Part shown: piece by piece, positions 5,126 through 12,059 of the stretch | Layout: the number at the start of each line of letters is the position of its first letter | How positions within the stretch are numbered: the stretch's first letter is position 1 | Origin: Candidatus Woesearchaeota archaeon | GTDB taxonomy: Archaea > Nanobdellota > Nanobdellia > Woesearchaeales > UBA10216 | Direction: 5' to 3' | Assembly: GCA_013331515.1 (NCBI GenBank) | Contig: DUGG01000074.1 | Coordinates: 1 to 13,725, forward strand | DNA length: 13,725 nucleotides | Notes under the pieces: generated by a model | Told to the model about the DNA's origin: nothing | What the model saw: the letters and a program-made list of their open reading frames with translations, nothing else | Database searches by the model: none | Position numbers and translations under genes: made by a program

Positions 5126-5905
5126 ATGTGCACTGAATGTAACCTGGCGTTTTTCCTGAGCCCGCTTAAGATGGGCATAGTTGCCGCTTCATTCGCAGCG
5201 TCAATTGCCGCGCTGCTCATCCTTAGGAAGATAAAGCATGCCAGCGCCAACAAGCGCCTTATCTTCCTCTACGCGCATGTGTTTGCGTTTGCCTTCCCAT
5301 TCATATTCTTCCTCATTTTTAGGGGCTGCCAGAACTACTTTTCTGGATGCAGCCAGGCAAAGGCGATAACCGCCCTTGTGGGGCTCACGGCACTCGTTGC
5401 AGGCGTGCTTGCATTGGCGCTTGCGCCAGTCGTCCTGGCAAGAAGGTACACCAGGAAAGCCATGCCCATTGGCAGGGCAAGCCGCTGGAGCAGGTTCGTT
5501 GAAGAACACTCAAAAAAGCTCGGCATACGCAAGCCAAGCGTTCACGCCATCAACTCAGCAAGACCGGAAGCGTTTTCCGTTTACTTCCTCAAGCCAAGGA
5601 TTTTCGTTTCGGTAGGGCTCTTTGAAGTACTTGGCCGGCGGGAAATTGAGGCGGTGCTCCTGCACGAGCTTTCCCACATAAGGAGCAGGGCATCGGTTTT
5701 CAAGCTTTCCCTGCACGTTGCAAGGGTGCTGTCGCCGTTCGCCGTGCTTGCCAGCTTTTGCGGGAGCCAAAGCGTAAGCAGGGAAGAGGACAGCGCAGAC
5801 AACTATGCCGCAAATGTCCAGGGAACCTCGCGGTACATAGACTCTGCAAAAGCCAAGGTTACCGATTACGCCCGGAAAAAGAAGACTGGAGTTGTCAGCG
5901 AATGA
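5126..5905 (+). CDS. M56/M48-like membrane metallopeptidase (BlaR1-type protease without sensor domain)
   Basis: A 259-residue integral membrane protein. Membrane helices lie at about 14-34, 46-66 and 83-105, with a possible fourth at 194-212. The zinc site is HELSH (H180, E181, H184), preceded by the family's 'PRIFVSVGLFEVL..REIEAVLL' strand and helix. A probable third ligand sits in SREEDSADNYA (E220 or E221, D225). Such proteases cleave a partner or the BlaI-type repressor after an external signal. BlaR1 has a C-terminal penicillin-binding domain, which is absent here; the C-terminus is a short basic tail. Instead there are Cys residues near the outside (C2 and C5 as CTEC; C68 and C75), which might sense redox state or metal. 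The ATG has GGGGGAT upstream. It follows the repressor gene by 37 bases, and its stop overlaps the next start (ATGA). Confidence 0.8.
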   Translation: MCTECNLAFFLSPLKMGIVAASFAASIAALLILRKIKHASANKRLIFLYAHVFAFAFPFIFFLIFRGCQNYFSGCSQAKAITALVGLTALVAGVLALALAPVVLARRYTRKAMPIGRASRWSRFVEEHSKKLGIRKPSVHAINSARPEAFSVYFLKPRIFVSVGLFEVLGRREIEAVLLHELSHIRSRASVFKLSLHVARVLSPFAVLASFCGSQSVSREEDSADNYAANVQGTSRYIDSAKAKVTDYARKKKTGVVSE

Positions 5906-6522
5906 GCGGCAATTCGTGCGCAGAGTGCAGCAGGGAATTCCAGACAGATGAGGCGCTGGGCCAGCACAGGCAGGCAAAGCATACCGCACAGCCGCAGCCA
6001 CGGCAGCGAAAAAAAACGCCAGGGAAAAAAGTCATCATTGCAGTTCTAGCCGTGATACTGCTTGTCGCTATTGCTTATTTCGCAATGGCTGGAAGGGACA
6101 GCGGAGCGCCAAAGCCTATTGTGGGAGGGAACGCCAGCGGATACTTTGACGAGAAGGCGTTCGCGGCAAAGATTCCAAAAGGGGCAATACACTGGCACCC
6201 ACATGTTACCCTCCTGCTGCAAGGCAAGCCAGTCACGATTCCGGCGAACGTCGGGCTTGAAACTGCCGCCCACAAGCCGGTGCACACCCACGAAACTGAC
6301 AACATACTGCACTGGGAAGTTGACAGGCCAACAGTTCAGAACATGCAGCTTGGATACTTCTTCAGCACAGTTTGGAAGAAGAAATTTAGCAGCGAATGCA
6401 TCCTTGACTATTGCAACGGGCCTGAAGGAACCGTGAAGATGTTCGTCAATGGCTCGCCTAATGATGAATTCGAGCACTACCTGCCCCATGATGGCGATGA
6501 GATAAAGATAGTATTCGAGTGA
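5902..6522 (+). CDS. Membrane protein with internal C2H2 zinc finger and external His-rich domain
   Basis: The ATG at 5902 overlaps the previous stop (ATGA); upstream in-frame codons lie inside the peptidase gene and are rejected. The 206-residue product has three parts. Residues 6-27 form a C2H2 finger (C6-AEC9, H22, H27). After a basic linker there is a membrane helix (about 44-62, VIIAVLAVILLVAIAYFAMA). The outer domain (about 80-206) is rich in His: IHWHPHVTLLL (H97, H99, H101), HKPVHTH (H124, H128, H130) and LHWE (H137), plus C166 and C171. It ends with a beta-rich part (VKMFVNGSPNDEFEHYLPHD). The outer domain matches in outline a group of uncharacterised 'HxHPH...HTH' proteins; metal binding is likely, and copper or zinc are the obvious candidates. 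Having a zinc finger on one side and a His site on the other hints at signal or metal transfer. Confidence 0.7.
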   Translation: MSGNSCAECSREFQTDEALGQHRQAKHTAQPQPRQRKKTPGKKVIIAVLAVILLVAIAYFAMAGRDSGAPKPIVGGNASGYFDEKAFAAKIPKGAIHWHPHVTLLLQGKPVTIPANVGLETAAHKPVHTHETDNILHWEVDRPTVQNMQLGYFFSTVWKKKFSSECILDYCNGPEGTVKMFVNGSPNDEFEHYLPHDGDEIKIVFE

Positions 6523-6529
6523 AAGGAAA

Positions 6530-7717
6530 ATGGGCAACCTGCCAAGAATGAGTTCATTGTTCATTCTGGTTTTCCTCCTGGTTGCTGTTGTGTTCGCTTC
6601 CGCAGACCACGTTCCGCCGGAAAACGGGGATGAAGGCATAGCCAAGCAGCTCAGCGTGCTGGAGAAAATTTCTGACTACAATCGCGCAACCGCAGAGTCA
6701 ACCCTTCGCAACGTGTCATTCCTTATAGCGTTTCTTGGCGGCGTCCTTAGCTTTCTGGCGCCTTGCAGCGTCGCCCTCCTACCGGCCTTCCTTGCATACA
6801 CGGCAAAAAGCGGCAGGAACATCACTGTCGCAACGCTTACTTTCTTTTCAGGATTCTCGGCAGCGTTCATTGCCATTGGCGTAGCCCTGACAGCGCTTGG
6901 CAGGGTGTCGTTCGTCACGTTCCAGCAGGACTTTTCAGTGCTGGTGCAGGCAGCAGGGGTGATAATGGTATTCCTCGGTGTGCTGATGGCACTCGGCAAG
7001 GGTTTCTCGTTCATTCGGCTGAGAAGCAGGATACCAAAAGACGCTCCAGGAATGTTCCTCTTCGGAGCTCTGTTCGCAATCGGCTGGTCTGCGTGCATTG
7101 GCCCAATCATTGCAGGGATATTCACCATGGCCGCTGTCTTCCACAATTACGCTTACACTGCCCTGCTGTTGTTCTTCTACTCGCTTGGCCTTGCAATTCC
7201 GTTGTTCATCGCCGCGTTCACCTTGGACCGGATTGACATATCCAAAAGCCGCCTTTTGCGGGGGTTCCTGGTGCGGATGAGGATTGGCGGCCGCGAAGTA
7301 CTGCTTTCAAGCACCAATCTGATGGCTGGAGCGCTTCTTGCATTCATCGGCCTGTTCTTCATCTTCAACAAGGGCACCACAGCCATAACAGCAGCAGACT
7401 TGATGGGCATGATAGGGCTGCTTACCCTGCTCGGGCTGGCGGCCATAGCCGTTCACAAGCTGGCAGTTGCCAGGCTCATAAAAAACAGCGGCCTCAGGAA
7501 GGCGGTTGCCATTGCCGAGATAGCGGCAGTCACTGCGGCGTTCGCCTACCTGACCCACGCTTACCAGTTCCGCACGACAGGACTTGCAGAGCGCCTAAGC
7601 AACGCTGTGCTTGGGCATCCGGCCAGGTATGGCATCATCGCTGCCGCGCTCCTGGCAGCGTTCGGCGCCGCCCTCCTTTACTTCCTCGCCAAAAAACCAA
7701 GGGGTGACGGCAAGTGA
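6530..7717 (+). CDS. CcdA/DsbD-like transmembrane thiol-disulfide transporter
   Basis: A 395-residue polytopic membrane protein with an N-terminal signal-like helix (residues about 8-25). The CcdA core spans about 62-290: GGVLSFLAPCSVALLPAFLA carries C79 and SACIGPIIAGIF carries C189. These are the two transmembrane cysteines that relay electrons from cytoplasmic thioredoxin outward. About 100 extra residues with two or three more helices follow, which is longer than the usual CcdA of about 220-250 residues. CcdA family proteins feed external thioredoxin-like proteins, and the very next gene encodes one, overlapping by 4 bases (GTGA). GTGAAAGG lies ahead of the ATG; a second ATG seven codons in is possible. 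The family call is strong; the substrates (7714 product, triple thioredoxin at 2433) are inferred. Confidence 0.88.
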   Translation: MGNLPRMSSLFILVFLLVAVVFASADHVPPENGDEGIAKQLSVLEKISDYNRATAESTLRNVSFLIAFLGGVLSFLAPCSVALLPAFLAYTAKSGRNITVATLTFFSGFSAAFIAIGVALTALGRVSFVTFQQDFSVLVQAAGVIMVFLGVLMALGKGFSFIRLRSRIPKDAPGMFLFGALFAIGWSACIGPIIAGIFTMAAVFHNYAYTALLLFFYSLGLAIPLFIAAFTLDRIDISKSRLLRGFLVRMRIGGREVLLSSTNLMAGALLAFIGLFFIFNKGTTAITAADLMGMIGLLTLLGLAAIAVHKLAVARLIKNSGLRKAVAIAEIAAVTAAFAYLTHAYQFRTTGLAERLSNAVLGHPARYGIIAAALLAAFGAALLYFLAKKPRGDGK

Positions 7718-8109
7718 AACTGAAAACGGCAGCACTGCTTTTCATGATTACGGCGCTTGTGGCGGCAGCCGCGCTCTGGGGCGTGCAGAAGAACAGGGCC
7801 CAGGCAAACGAGCCGGGGCAACATGACGAGTTTGCAAAATGCCTGACAGAGAAAGGCGCCATGATGTACGGCGCCTACTGGTGCCAGCATTGCAAAAACC
7901 AGAAGGAAATGTTCGGCAACAGCTGGAAGTACGTTGAATACATCGAATGCTCCCTCCCGAACAAGGCAGGGCGGACGGAGTTCTGCAGGAAAGCGGGTAT
8001 CAATGGATATCCGACTTGGGAGTTTGCTGATGGGAGCAGGGTCAGCAGTGAAATGTCATTTGAGCAGCTTGCAGGGAAAAGCGGCTGCGGCTTGGATGAG
8101 GTACAATGA
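7714..8109 (+). CDS. Membrane-anchored thioredoxin-like protein
   Basis: A 131-residue protein with one N-terminal membrane helix (about 5-24) and a single thioredoxin fold. The active site is YWCQHCKNQKEMF (C57, C60), and the cis-proline is in INGYPTWEF (P100). Extra cysteines occur at C43, C79, C91 and C125. The C79/C91 pair and the FxxCLxEKGAMMYGAYWCQHC start resemble the thioredoxin domain that is often fused to or encoded with vitamin K epoxide reductase proteins. The GTG start overlaps the CcdA stop (GTGA) and has GGTGA (7703-7707) at the right distance. Overlaps with both neighbours suggest translation coupled to CcdA, its probable electron donor. Likely role: reducing or exchanging disulfides in external Cys-rich proteins. 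Confidence 0.85.
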   Translation: MKLKTAALLFMITALVAAAALWGVQKNRAQANEPGQHDEFAKCLTEKGAMMYGAYWCQHCKNQKEMFGNSWKYVEYIECSLPNKAGRTEFCRKAGINGYPTWEFADGSRVSSEMSFEQLAGKSGCGLDEVQ

Positions 8110-8762
8110 AAAAGGTTGATTGGCGAGCTGTTGGCATAGGATTGGCGCTTGCCCTGGCTGCCGCTTTTGCCTACGCCATAGTCCGGTATAATGTCATTAA
8201 AGGCGTTGCGCTCCAGCAGCTCCCGCTTTTCATTTCAAACAAGGCGATTGCGCTTGCTGCCGTCATGCTGATAGCGCTGTCTTATGACCTTGGCCCGCTT
8301 GCAAGGTTCTGGCCAGGGGTGTTTGTTCGCGAGCTGCCAACCAGGAAGTACTTCGGCCTGTTCGGTTTCGGGCTTGCAGCAATGCATGTGATAATTTCCC
8401 TCCTCATCTTCAGCCCGGCGTATTACCCAAAATTCTTCGCAGAAAGCGGGAAGCTTAACATGACCGGGGAGCTCTCCCTTCTGTTCGGGGTTCTGGCATT
8501 CTTTATCTTTTTGGCTGCGGCGCTGACGTCCATTCCCTCAATAGCTTCATCAATGGGCGGCAGGCAGTGGCAGGCGGTGCAGAGGGCAGGATACCTTGCA
8601 TTCACGCTTGTCATGCTTCATGTGCTCGTTATGGGAATTGAAGGGTGGCTAAAGCCATCGGGATGGCCGGGCGGGCTGCTGCCGATAAGCCTGGTTGCCT
8701 TCACAATAATCGCTTCCACATTGCTCATCAGGCTGGCAGCCGTATTTGCCTCGCGAAGGTGA
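8106..8762 (+). CDS. Ferric-reductase-like transmembrane protein (MsrQ/YedZ-like)
   Basis: A 218-residue protein with about six membrane helices. The centre resembles the ferric reductase-like transmembrane domain: a helix with FGLFGFGLAAMHVIISLLIF (H94) and later AFTLVMLHVLVMG (H172). Between them lies TSIPSIASSMGGRQWQAVQR, the 'W..lqr..Y' region typical of this family. Two His residues in separate helices could hold one b-type heme. There is no flavin or NAD domain, as in MsrQ/YedZ, which pass quinol electrons to a periplasmic partner. No MsrP-like molybdoprotein is visible here, so the partner is unknown; the neighbouring thioredoxin is a candidate. Start overlaps the previous stop (ATGA). 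Family assignment is moderately firm, electron route speculative. Confidence 0.7.
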   Translation: MKKVDWRAVGIGLALALAAAFAYAIVRYNVIKGVALQQLPLFISNKAIALAAVMLIALSYDLGPLARFWPGVFVRELPTRKYFGLFGFGLAAMHVIISLLIFSPAYYPKFFAESGKLNMTGELSLLFGVLAFFIFLAAALTSIPSIASSMGGRQWQAVQRAGYLAFTLVMLHVLVMGIEGWLKPSGWPGGLLPISLVAFTIIASTLLIRLAAVFASRR

Positions 8763-8771
8763 ATTTGAGAA

Positions 8772-9389
8772 ATGGGAAACAACGCCAGAATATTGTTCTT
8801 TGCACTTATTTTAGGCGCATTGGCTGGCGCGCTTGCGTCTTTTGCAGTTATGAGCTTCCAGAACCAAGAGAAGTCAGAGAGCGACTACATAAGGGAATTC
8901 TACCTCACCGAGAATGCCGTGCACGTGAGCCCCCACTCACTGCGGGGCCGGATGGACAAAGGCATTGATGACTTCATCCTCGTTGACCTCAGGAGCGCGG
9001 AAGAGTATGAAACTGAACATGTTGTTGGAGCCGTCAGCATCCCTGCTTACAGGGACAAGGACACATCCGACTACGGCGCAGTGGACAGGATAGTGTCATC
9101 CTTTGCGGCCCTCCCGAAAGGAAAGGAAATTATAGTTTACTGCTACAGCATGCCCTGCATGACCGGCAGGAAGATTGGCAAGATGCTGGCTGAGCATAGT
9201 ATCTATGTAAAGCACCTCGGCATAGGATGGAATGAATGGAGGCATTTCTGGCAGCTGTGGAATCATGAGCATGAGTGGAACGCGACAGCAGCGATGGATT
9301 ATATAAGCGCCGGCATGGAGCCGGGAAAGCCAAAGTCAGGCGCCAACATGACAGCGGCGTGCCCAATAGACGGCGAGTTTGGATGCTAG
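8772..9389 (+). CDS. Membrane-anchored rhodanese-domain protein
   Basis: A 205-residue protein with an N-terminal membrane helix (about 7-27) and an external rhodanese domain (about 45-170). Recognisable parts are the FILVDLRSAEEYETEHVVGA strand and loop, and the active-site strand IIVYCYSMPCMTGRKIGKML with C124 in the catalytic position. Rhodaneses move sulfane sulfur through a Cys persulfide. The loop holds a second Cys (C129), and the C-terminus adds ACPIDGEFGC with C197 and C205, so the last residue is again Cys as in the DLPxMVGGC proteins. AGGTGA at 8757-8762 lies 9 bases before the ATG. Position in a thiol-transfer operon suggests it supplies or detoxifies sulfur, or binds metal, at the outer membrane face; that is inference. 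Confidence 0.82.
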   Translation: MGNNARILFFALILGALAGALASFAVMSFQNQEKSESDYIREFYLTENAVHVSPHSLRGRMDKGIDDFILVDLRSAEEYETEHVVGAVSIPAYRDKDTSDYGAVDRIVSSFAALPKGKEIIVYCYSMPCMTGRKIGKMLAEHSIYVKHLGIGWNEWRHFWQLWNHEHEWNATAAMDYISAGMEPGKPKSGANMTAACPIDGEFGC

Positions 9390-9404
9390 AGGAGGCGAGA
9401 CAAA

Positions 9405-9833
9405 ATGAATCCTGAAGACAGATATACCGTAGGGGATTTCATGACAAGGGATTTGGTTGAGGTAACACCGGGCACCACGGCCATAAACTGCGCACAGGTG
9501 ATGCAGGCAGAGCGCGTCAGCAGCGCAGTTGTAATCGAAGGCGGCCGGCTTGCAGGCATCATCACCGAGAAAGACCTTGCGAGGAAAATAGTTGCCAAGG
9601 GACTCGACCCCCAAAAAGTGATGGTCCGGGAAATAATGACTGCAGCACCATTTACTGTTGACCCGGAAACAACGCTGTACGATGCAATGCTCAATCTCAG
9701 CAAGCGGAAGATAAAGCACCTGCCCGTTGTCAGAGGTAACGTCCCGCTTGGCATCATCACAGCCATGGACATTCTGAAGGTGCAGCCAGCACTCATGGAG
9801 ATACTTGGAAAGCCGCGGGAGCCTGAGCAGTAA
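9405..9833 (+). CDS. Tandem CBS-domain protein
   Basis: A 142-residue soluble protein made of two CBS domains: residues about 7-62 (VGDFMTRDLVEVTPGTTAIN ... GGRLAGIITEKDLARKIV) and about 72-131 (VREIMTAAPFTVDPETTLYD ... VPLGIITAMDILKV). CBS pairs bind adenine nucleotides and adjust the activity of a partner. No catalytic domain is attached, so it probably acts on another protein by contact. GGAGG at 9391-9395 lies 9 bases before the ATG and 15 bases separate it from the rhodanese gene, so it is probably the last gene of the long operon. The gene that follows has its own promoter. Identity is secure; the partner is unknown. Confidence 0.88.
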   Translation: MNPEDRYTVGDFMTRDLVEVTPGTTAINCAQVMQAERVSSAVVIEGGRLAGIITEKDLARKIVAKGLDPQKVMVREIMTAAPFTVDPETTLYDAMLNLSKRKIKHLPVVRGNVPLGIITAMDILKVQPALMEILGKPREPEQ

Positions 9834-9843
9834 AAACAGCAAG

Positions 9844-9853
9844 CTTAAAATAC
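9844..9853 (+). promoter_or_regulatory. TATA box for glutamate dehydrogenase
   Basis: CTTAAAATAC, preceded by AAG, is centred about 29 bases before the ATG at 9877. Transcription would start almost at the ATG, and there is no ribosome site, so the message is probably leaderless. Confidence 0.6.
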
Positions 9854-9876
9854 TCCCGGTCAGTGTAAAATGAAAC

Positions 9877-11142
9877 ATGGCGGATAATTCTTCAAATCCA
9901 TTTGAGAATGCCAAGAAACAACTCAAAGCAGCTACTGACCTCCTGCAAATCGGTAAAAAGCAGTTGGATGAGCTGTCGCAGCCAAAAAGGGAGCTTACTG
10001 ACGACATCCCGGTAAGGATGGACGACGGCAGCACGCAGACGTTCAACTCGTTCAGGATACAGCACAACGACGCGCTTGGGCCGTTCAAGGGCGGCATCCG
10101 CTTCGGCCCCGAAGTGTCAATGGACGAAGTTAAGGCCCTCGCAATGTGGATGACGTGGAAGACATCACTTGCAGGGCTTCCATTCGGAGGCGCCAAGGGC
10201 GGCATCATTTGCAACCCCAAAAATTTCTCGATGGCAGAGCTTGAGCGCCTGAGCAGGGGATATGTCCAGCAGTATGTGGATTACCTTGGCCCAGACAAGG
10301 ACATACCTGCACCTGACATGCATACCAATGCCAAGGTGATGGCATGGATGCTTGACGAATATGAAAAACTCACAGGCCATCACGCCCCGGGCACATTCAC
10401 CGGAAAGCCTGTTGAGCTTGGAGGAATAGCCTCCAGGGAGCCGGCCACCGGCTACGGTGGCTTTGTGGCAGTGCAGGAAACTGCGAAGCTGCTGAAGATA
10501 ACGCCCAAAACCGCAACATCTGCCATACAGGGCTTTGGCAATGTTGGCCAGTATGCAGCCAAATTCCTGTCAGGCGCCGGCTACAAAATAATCGCCCTGA
10601 GCGATTCTCAAGGCGCAATATACAGCAGGAAAGGAATCAGTCCTGAAGACGCAATCAAATGCAAAACTGAAAAAGGCACGCTGGCGCAATGCCGGGCGGC
10701 AGAAGGCGCGAAGGCCGCAATAATAACAAATGAGGAACTCCTGGAGCTTGACGTGGACATCCTCATCCCGGCAGCACTCGAGAACCAGATAACGGCAGGG
10801 AACGCCGGAAGGATAAATGCAAAGGCGGTGGTTGACCTTGCAAACGGCCCAACAACCCCTGAGGCTGATGCAGTGCTGAAGCAGAAAAAAATACGGGTAG
10901 TGCCAGACGTGCTTGCAAACTCCGGAGGCGTGATAGCCAGCTACTTTGAATGGGTACAGAACAACTACGGCTACTACTGGACAGACAAGGAAGTGTTCTC
11001 ACGCCTGTCAGGAATGATTTCAGGCGCATTCGCCAAAACACTCCAGAAGGCAAAGGAGCACGACACAGACATGAGGACCGGCGCCTACCTCCTCGCGGTC
11101 AGCAGGGTGGCCAAGGCAATCTCATTAAGGGGAGGCGCGTAA
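9877..11142 (+). CDS. gdhA: Glutamate dehydrogenase
   Basis: A 421-residue protein of normal length for the hexameric Glu/Leu/Phe/Val dehydrogenases. It converts glutamate to 2-oxoglutarate and ammonia, with NAD(P). The N-terminal domain has the substrate segment GPFKGGIRFGP (K71), KTSLAGLPFGGAKGGI with the catalytic lysine K107 (and K95), and IPAPDMHTN with D147. The C-terminal Rossmann part has IQGFGNVGQYAAKFL (219-224 GFGNVG) and later VVDLANGPTTPEADAVL and VVPDVLANSGGVIASYFEWV. All key residues are present. It has its own leaderless promoter and heads a unit with the ZIP transporter gene 2 bases downstream. Why it travels with metal genes is unclear; it may simply be a host gene next to the island, or supply nitrogen or reducing power. 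Glutamate is the expected substrate; cofactor choice cannot be judged. Confidence 0.93.
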   Translation: MADNSSNPFENAKKQLKAATDLLQIGKKQLDELSQPKRELTDDIPVRMDDGSTQTFNSFRIQHNDALGPFKGGIRFGPEVSMDEVKALAMWMTWKTSLAGLPFGGAKGGIICNPKNFSMAELERLSRGYVQQYVDYLGPDKDIPAPDMHTNAKVMAWMLDEYEKLTGHHAPGTFTGKPVELGGIASREPATGYGGFVAVQETAKLLKITPKTATSAIQGFGNVGQYAAKFLSGAGYKIIALSDSQGAIYSRKGISPEDAIKCKTEKGTLAQCRAAEGAKAAIITNEELLELDVDILIPAALENQITAGNAGRINAKAVVDLANGPTTPEADAVLKQKKIRVVPDVLANSGGVIASYFEWVQNNYGYYWTDKEVFSRLSGMISGAFAKTLQKAKEHDTDMRTGAYLLAVSRVAKAISLRGGA

Positions 11143-11144
11143 GA

Positions 11145-11921
11145 TTGGCGCTGCTACTCCTGTGGATACTTCTCAGCGTACTGATAGTCAGCATGGTGTC
11201 CATGGTGGGGATACTAACTTTTCTCCTAAAGCGGGCAGCGCTCAATAATCTCCTGTTTGCACTCACGGCATTCGCGGCCGGAACCCTGCTTGGGGCGGCA
11301 TTCCTCGACCTGATACCTGAAGCCCTTGAAATCGCAGAACAAGCGGGATTCGGCGAAGTGAAAATATTCCTTTTCGTGCTGGCTGGTCTGCTGGTGTTTT
11401 ATTCGATTGAGCGCTTCATATCCTGGCATCATCACCACCACCGCGAGTCAAGGGACGAGACCCACAAGGAGGCCCATGCGTTCACATACCTCTCCCTGTT
11501 CGGGGATGCCGTGCACAACTTTCTGGACGGCACAATAATCGCGGCCAGTTTCATAACCAGCGTGCCCCTGGGCGTGGCAACAACAGTTGCCATCGCGCTG
11601 CACGAGATACCCCAGGAGATTGGCGACTTCGCCCTGCTGATTTATGGGGGCTTGGGCAGGAGAAAGGCGCTCCTGTTCAATTTCCTCTCAGCACTGACCG
11701 CAGTTGCCGGTGGAATTATCGGCTATTTCTACCTCAGTTCGCTCGCCGGCACCACGCTCTTCCTTCTCGCTTTTGCCGCAGGCGGGTTCATATACGTGGC
11801 AAGCGCAGACCTCATCCCTGAGCTGCATAAGGAGAGCGGGATGGCAAAGTCAATCATACAATTCGCCTGCATGGTTGCAGGTATGGCGTTGATATTCCTG
11901 ATAATCAGCGTGTTTAAGTGA
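11145..11921 (+). CDS. ZIP-family metal transporter
   Basis: A 258-residue polytopic membrane protein. No ATG precedes the first helix after the dehydrogenase gene. The TTG at 11145 has GGAGG (11131-11135) 9 bases upstream and gives a full first helix, so I chose it; ATG 11190 or so would cut that helix. Family features: a His-rich loop between helices 3 and 4 (W94-HHHHH), helix 4 with AVHNFLDGTIIAASF (H124, N125, D128), and helix 5 with ALHEIPQEIGDFALL (H153, E154, E158). These are the metal-binding residues of ZIP proteins, in the LIV-1/GufA style. ZIP carriers bring Zn2+ or Fe2+ and sometimes other divalent ions into the cytoplasm. The two metal-related genes that follow are nearly contiguous. 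Confidence 0.87.
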   Translation: MALLLLWILLSVLIVSMVSMVGILTFLLKRAALNNLLFALTAFAAGTLLGAAFLDLIPEALEIAEQAGFGEVKIFLFVLAGLLVFYSIERFISWHHHHHRESRDETHKEAHAFTYLSLFGDAVHNFLDGTIIAASFITSVPLGVATTVAIALHEIPQEIGDFALLIYGGLGRRKALLFNFLSALTAVAGGIIGYFYLSSLAGTTLFLLAFAAGGFIYVASADLIPELHKESGMAKSIIQFACMVAGMALIFLIISVFK

Positions 11922-11930
11922 TGAAAAATC

Positions 11931-12059
11931 ATGCAGACAGACCCCGTGTGCGGAATGGAAGTGGACGAGAAGGACGCCCTTATCGCAGTCAGAGGAGGCA
12001 GGAAAAATTTCTTCTGCAGCAACGAGTGCAGGGATGAGTTCCTGAAGAATAAATCATAA
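11931..12059 (+). CDS. YHS-domain protein, 42 residues
   Basis: A very short gene from ATG 11931 to TAA 12057-12059. The product consists of one YHS-type domain: TDPVCGMEVDEKDALIA, then a strand (VRGGRKNFFCSNECRDEFLK) and the end. Cys residues C7, C34 and C38 match the 'DPVCGM ... FFCS.xC...F' pattern found alone or at the N-terminus of copper-transporting P-type ATPases and thought to bind metal. GTGAT (11918-11922) precedes the ATG. It lies 9 bases after the ZIP gene and directly touches the next gene, so it belongs to that unit. A role as small cytoplasmic metal chaperone or sensor is plausible. Confidence 0.8.
   Translation: MQTDPVCGMEVDEKDALIAVRGGRKNFFCSNECRDEFLKNKS

Noticed and set aside
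4720..5905. Beta-lactam resistance locus
   Set aside because: Despite the BlaI/BlaR1-like pair, there is no penicillin-binding sensor domain and no beta-lactamase in the window.
9864..9869. TGTAAA half-site near the gdhA start as a third operator
   Set aside because: Only six bases match and no second half is present; likely chance in AT-rich promoter DNA.
10950..11144. N-terminal extension of the ZIP transporter inside gdhA
   Set aside because: These codons are a shadow of the dehydrogenase frame, giving an Arg/Gly-rich stretch unlike ZIP proteins.
11427..11441. Five consecutive His in the ZIP protein as an engineered tag
   Set aside because: It lies in the internal loop between helices 3 and 4, where ZIP proteins naturally have His-rich sequence.
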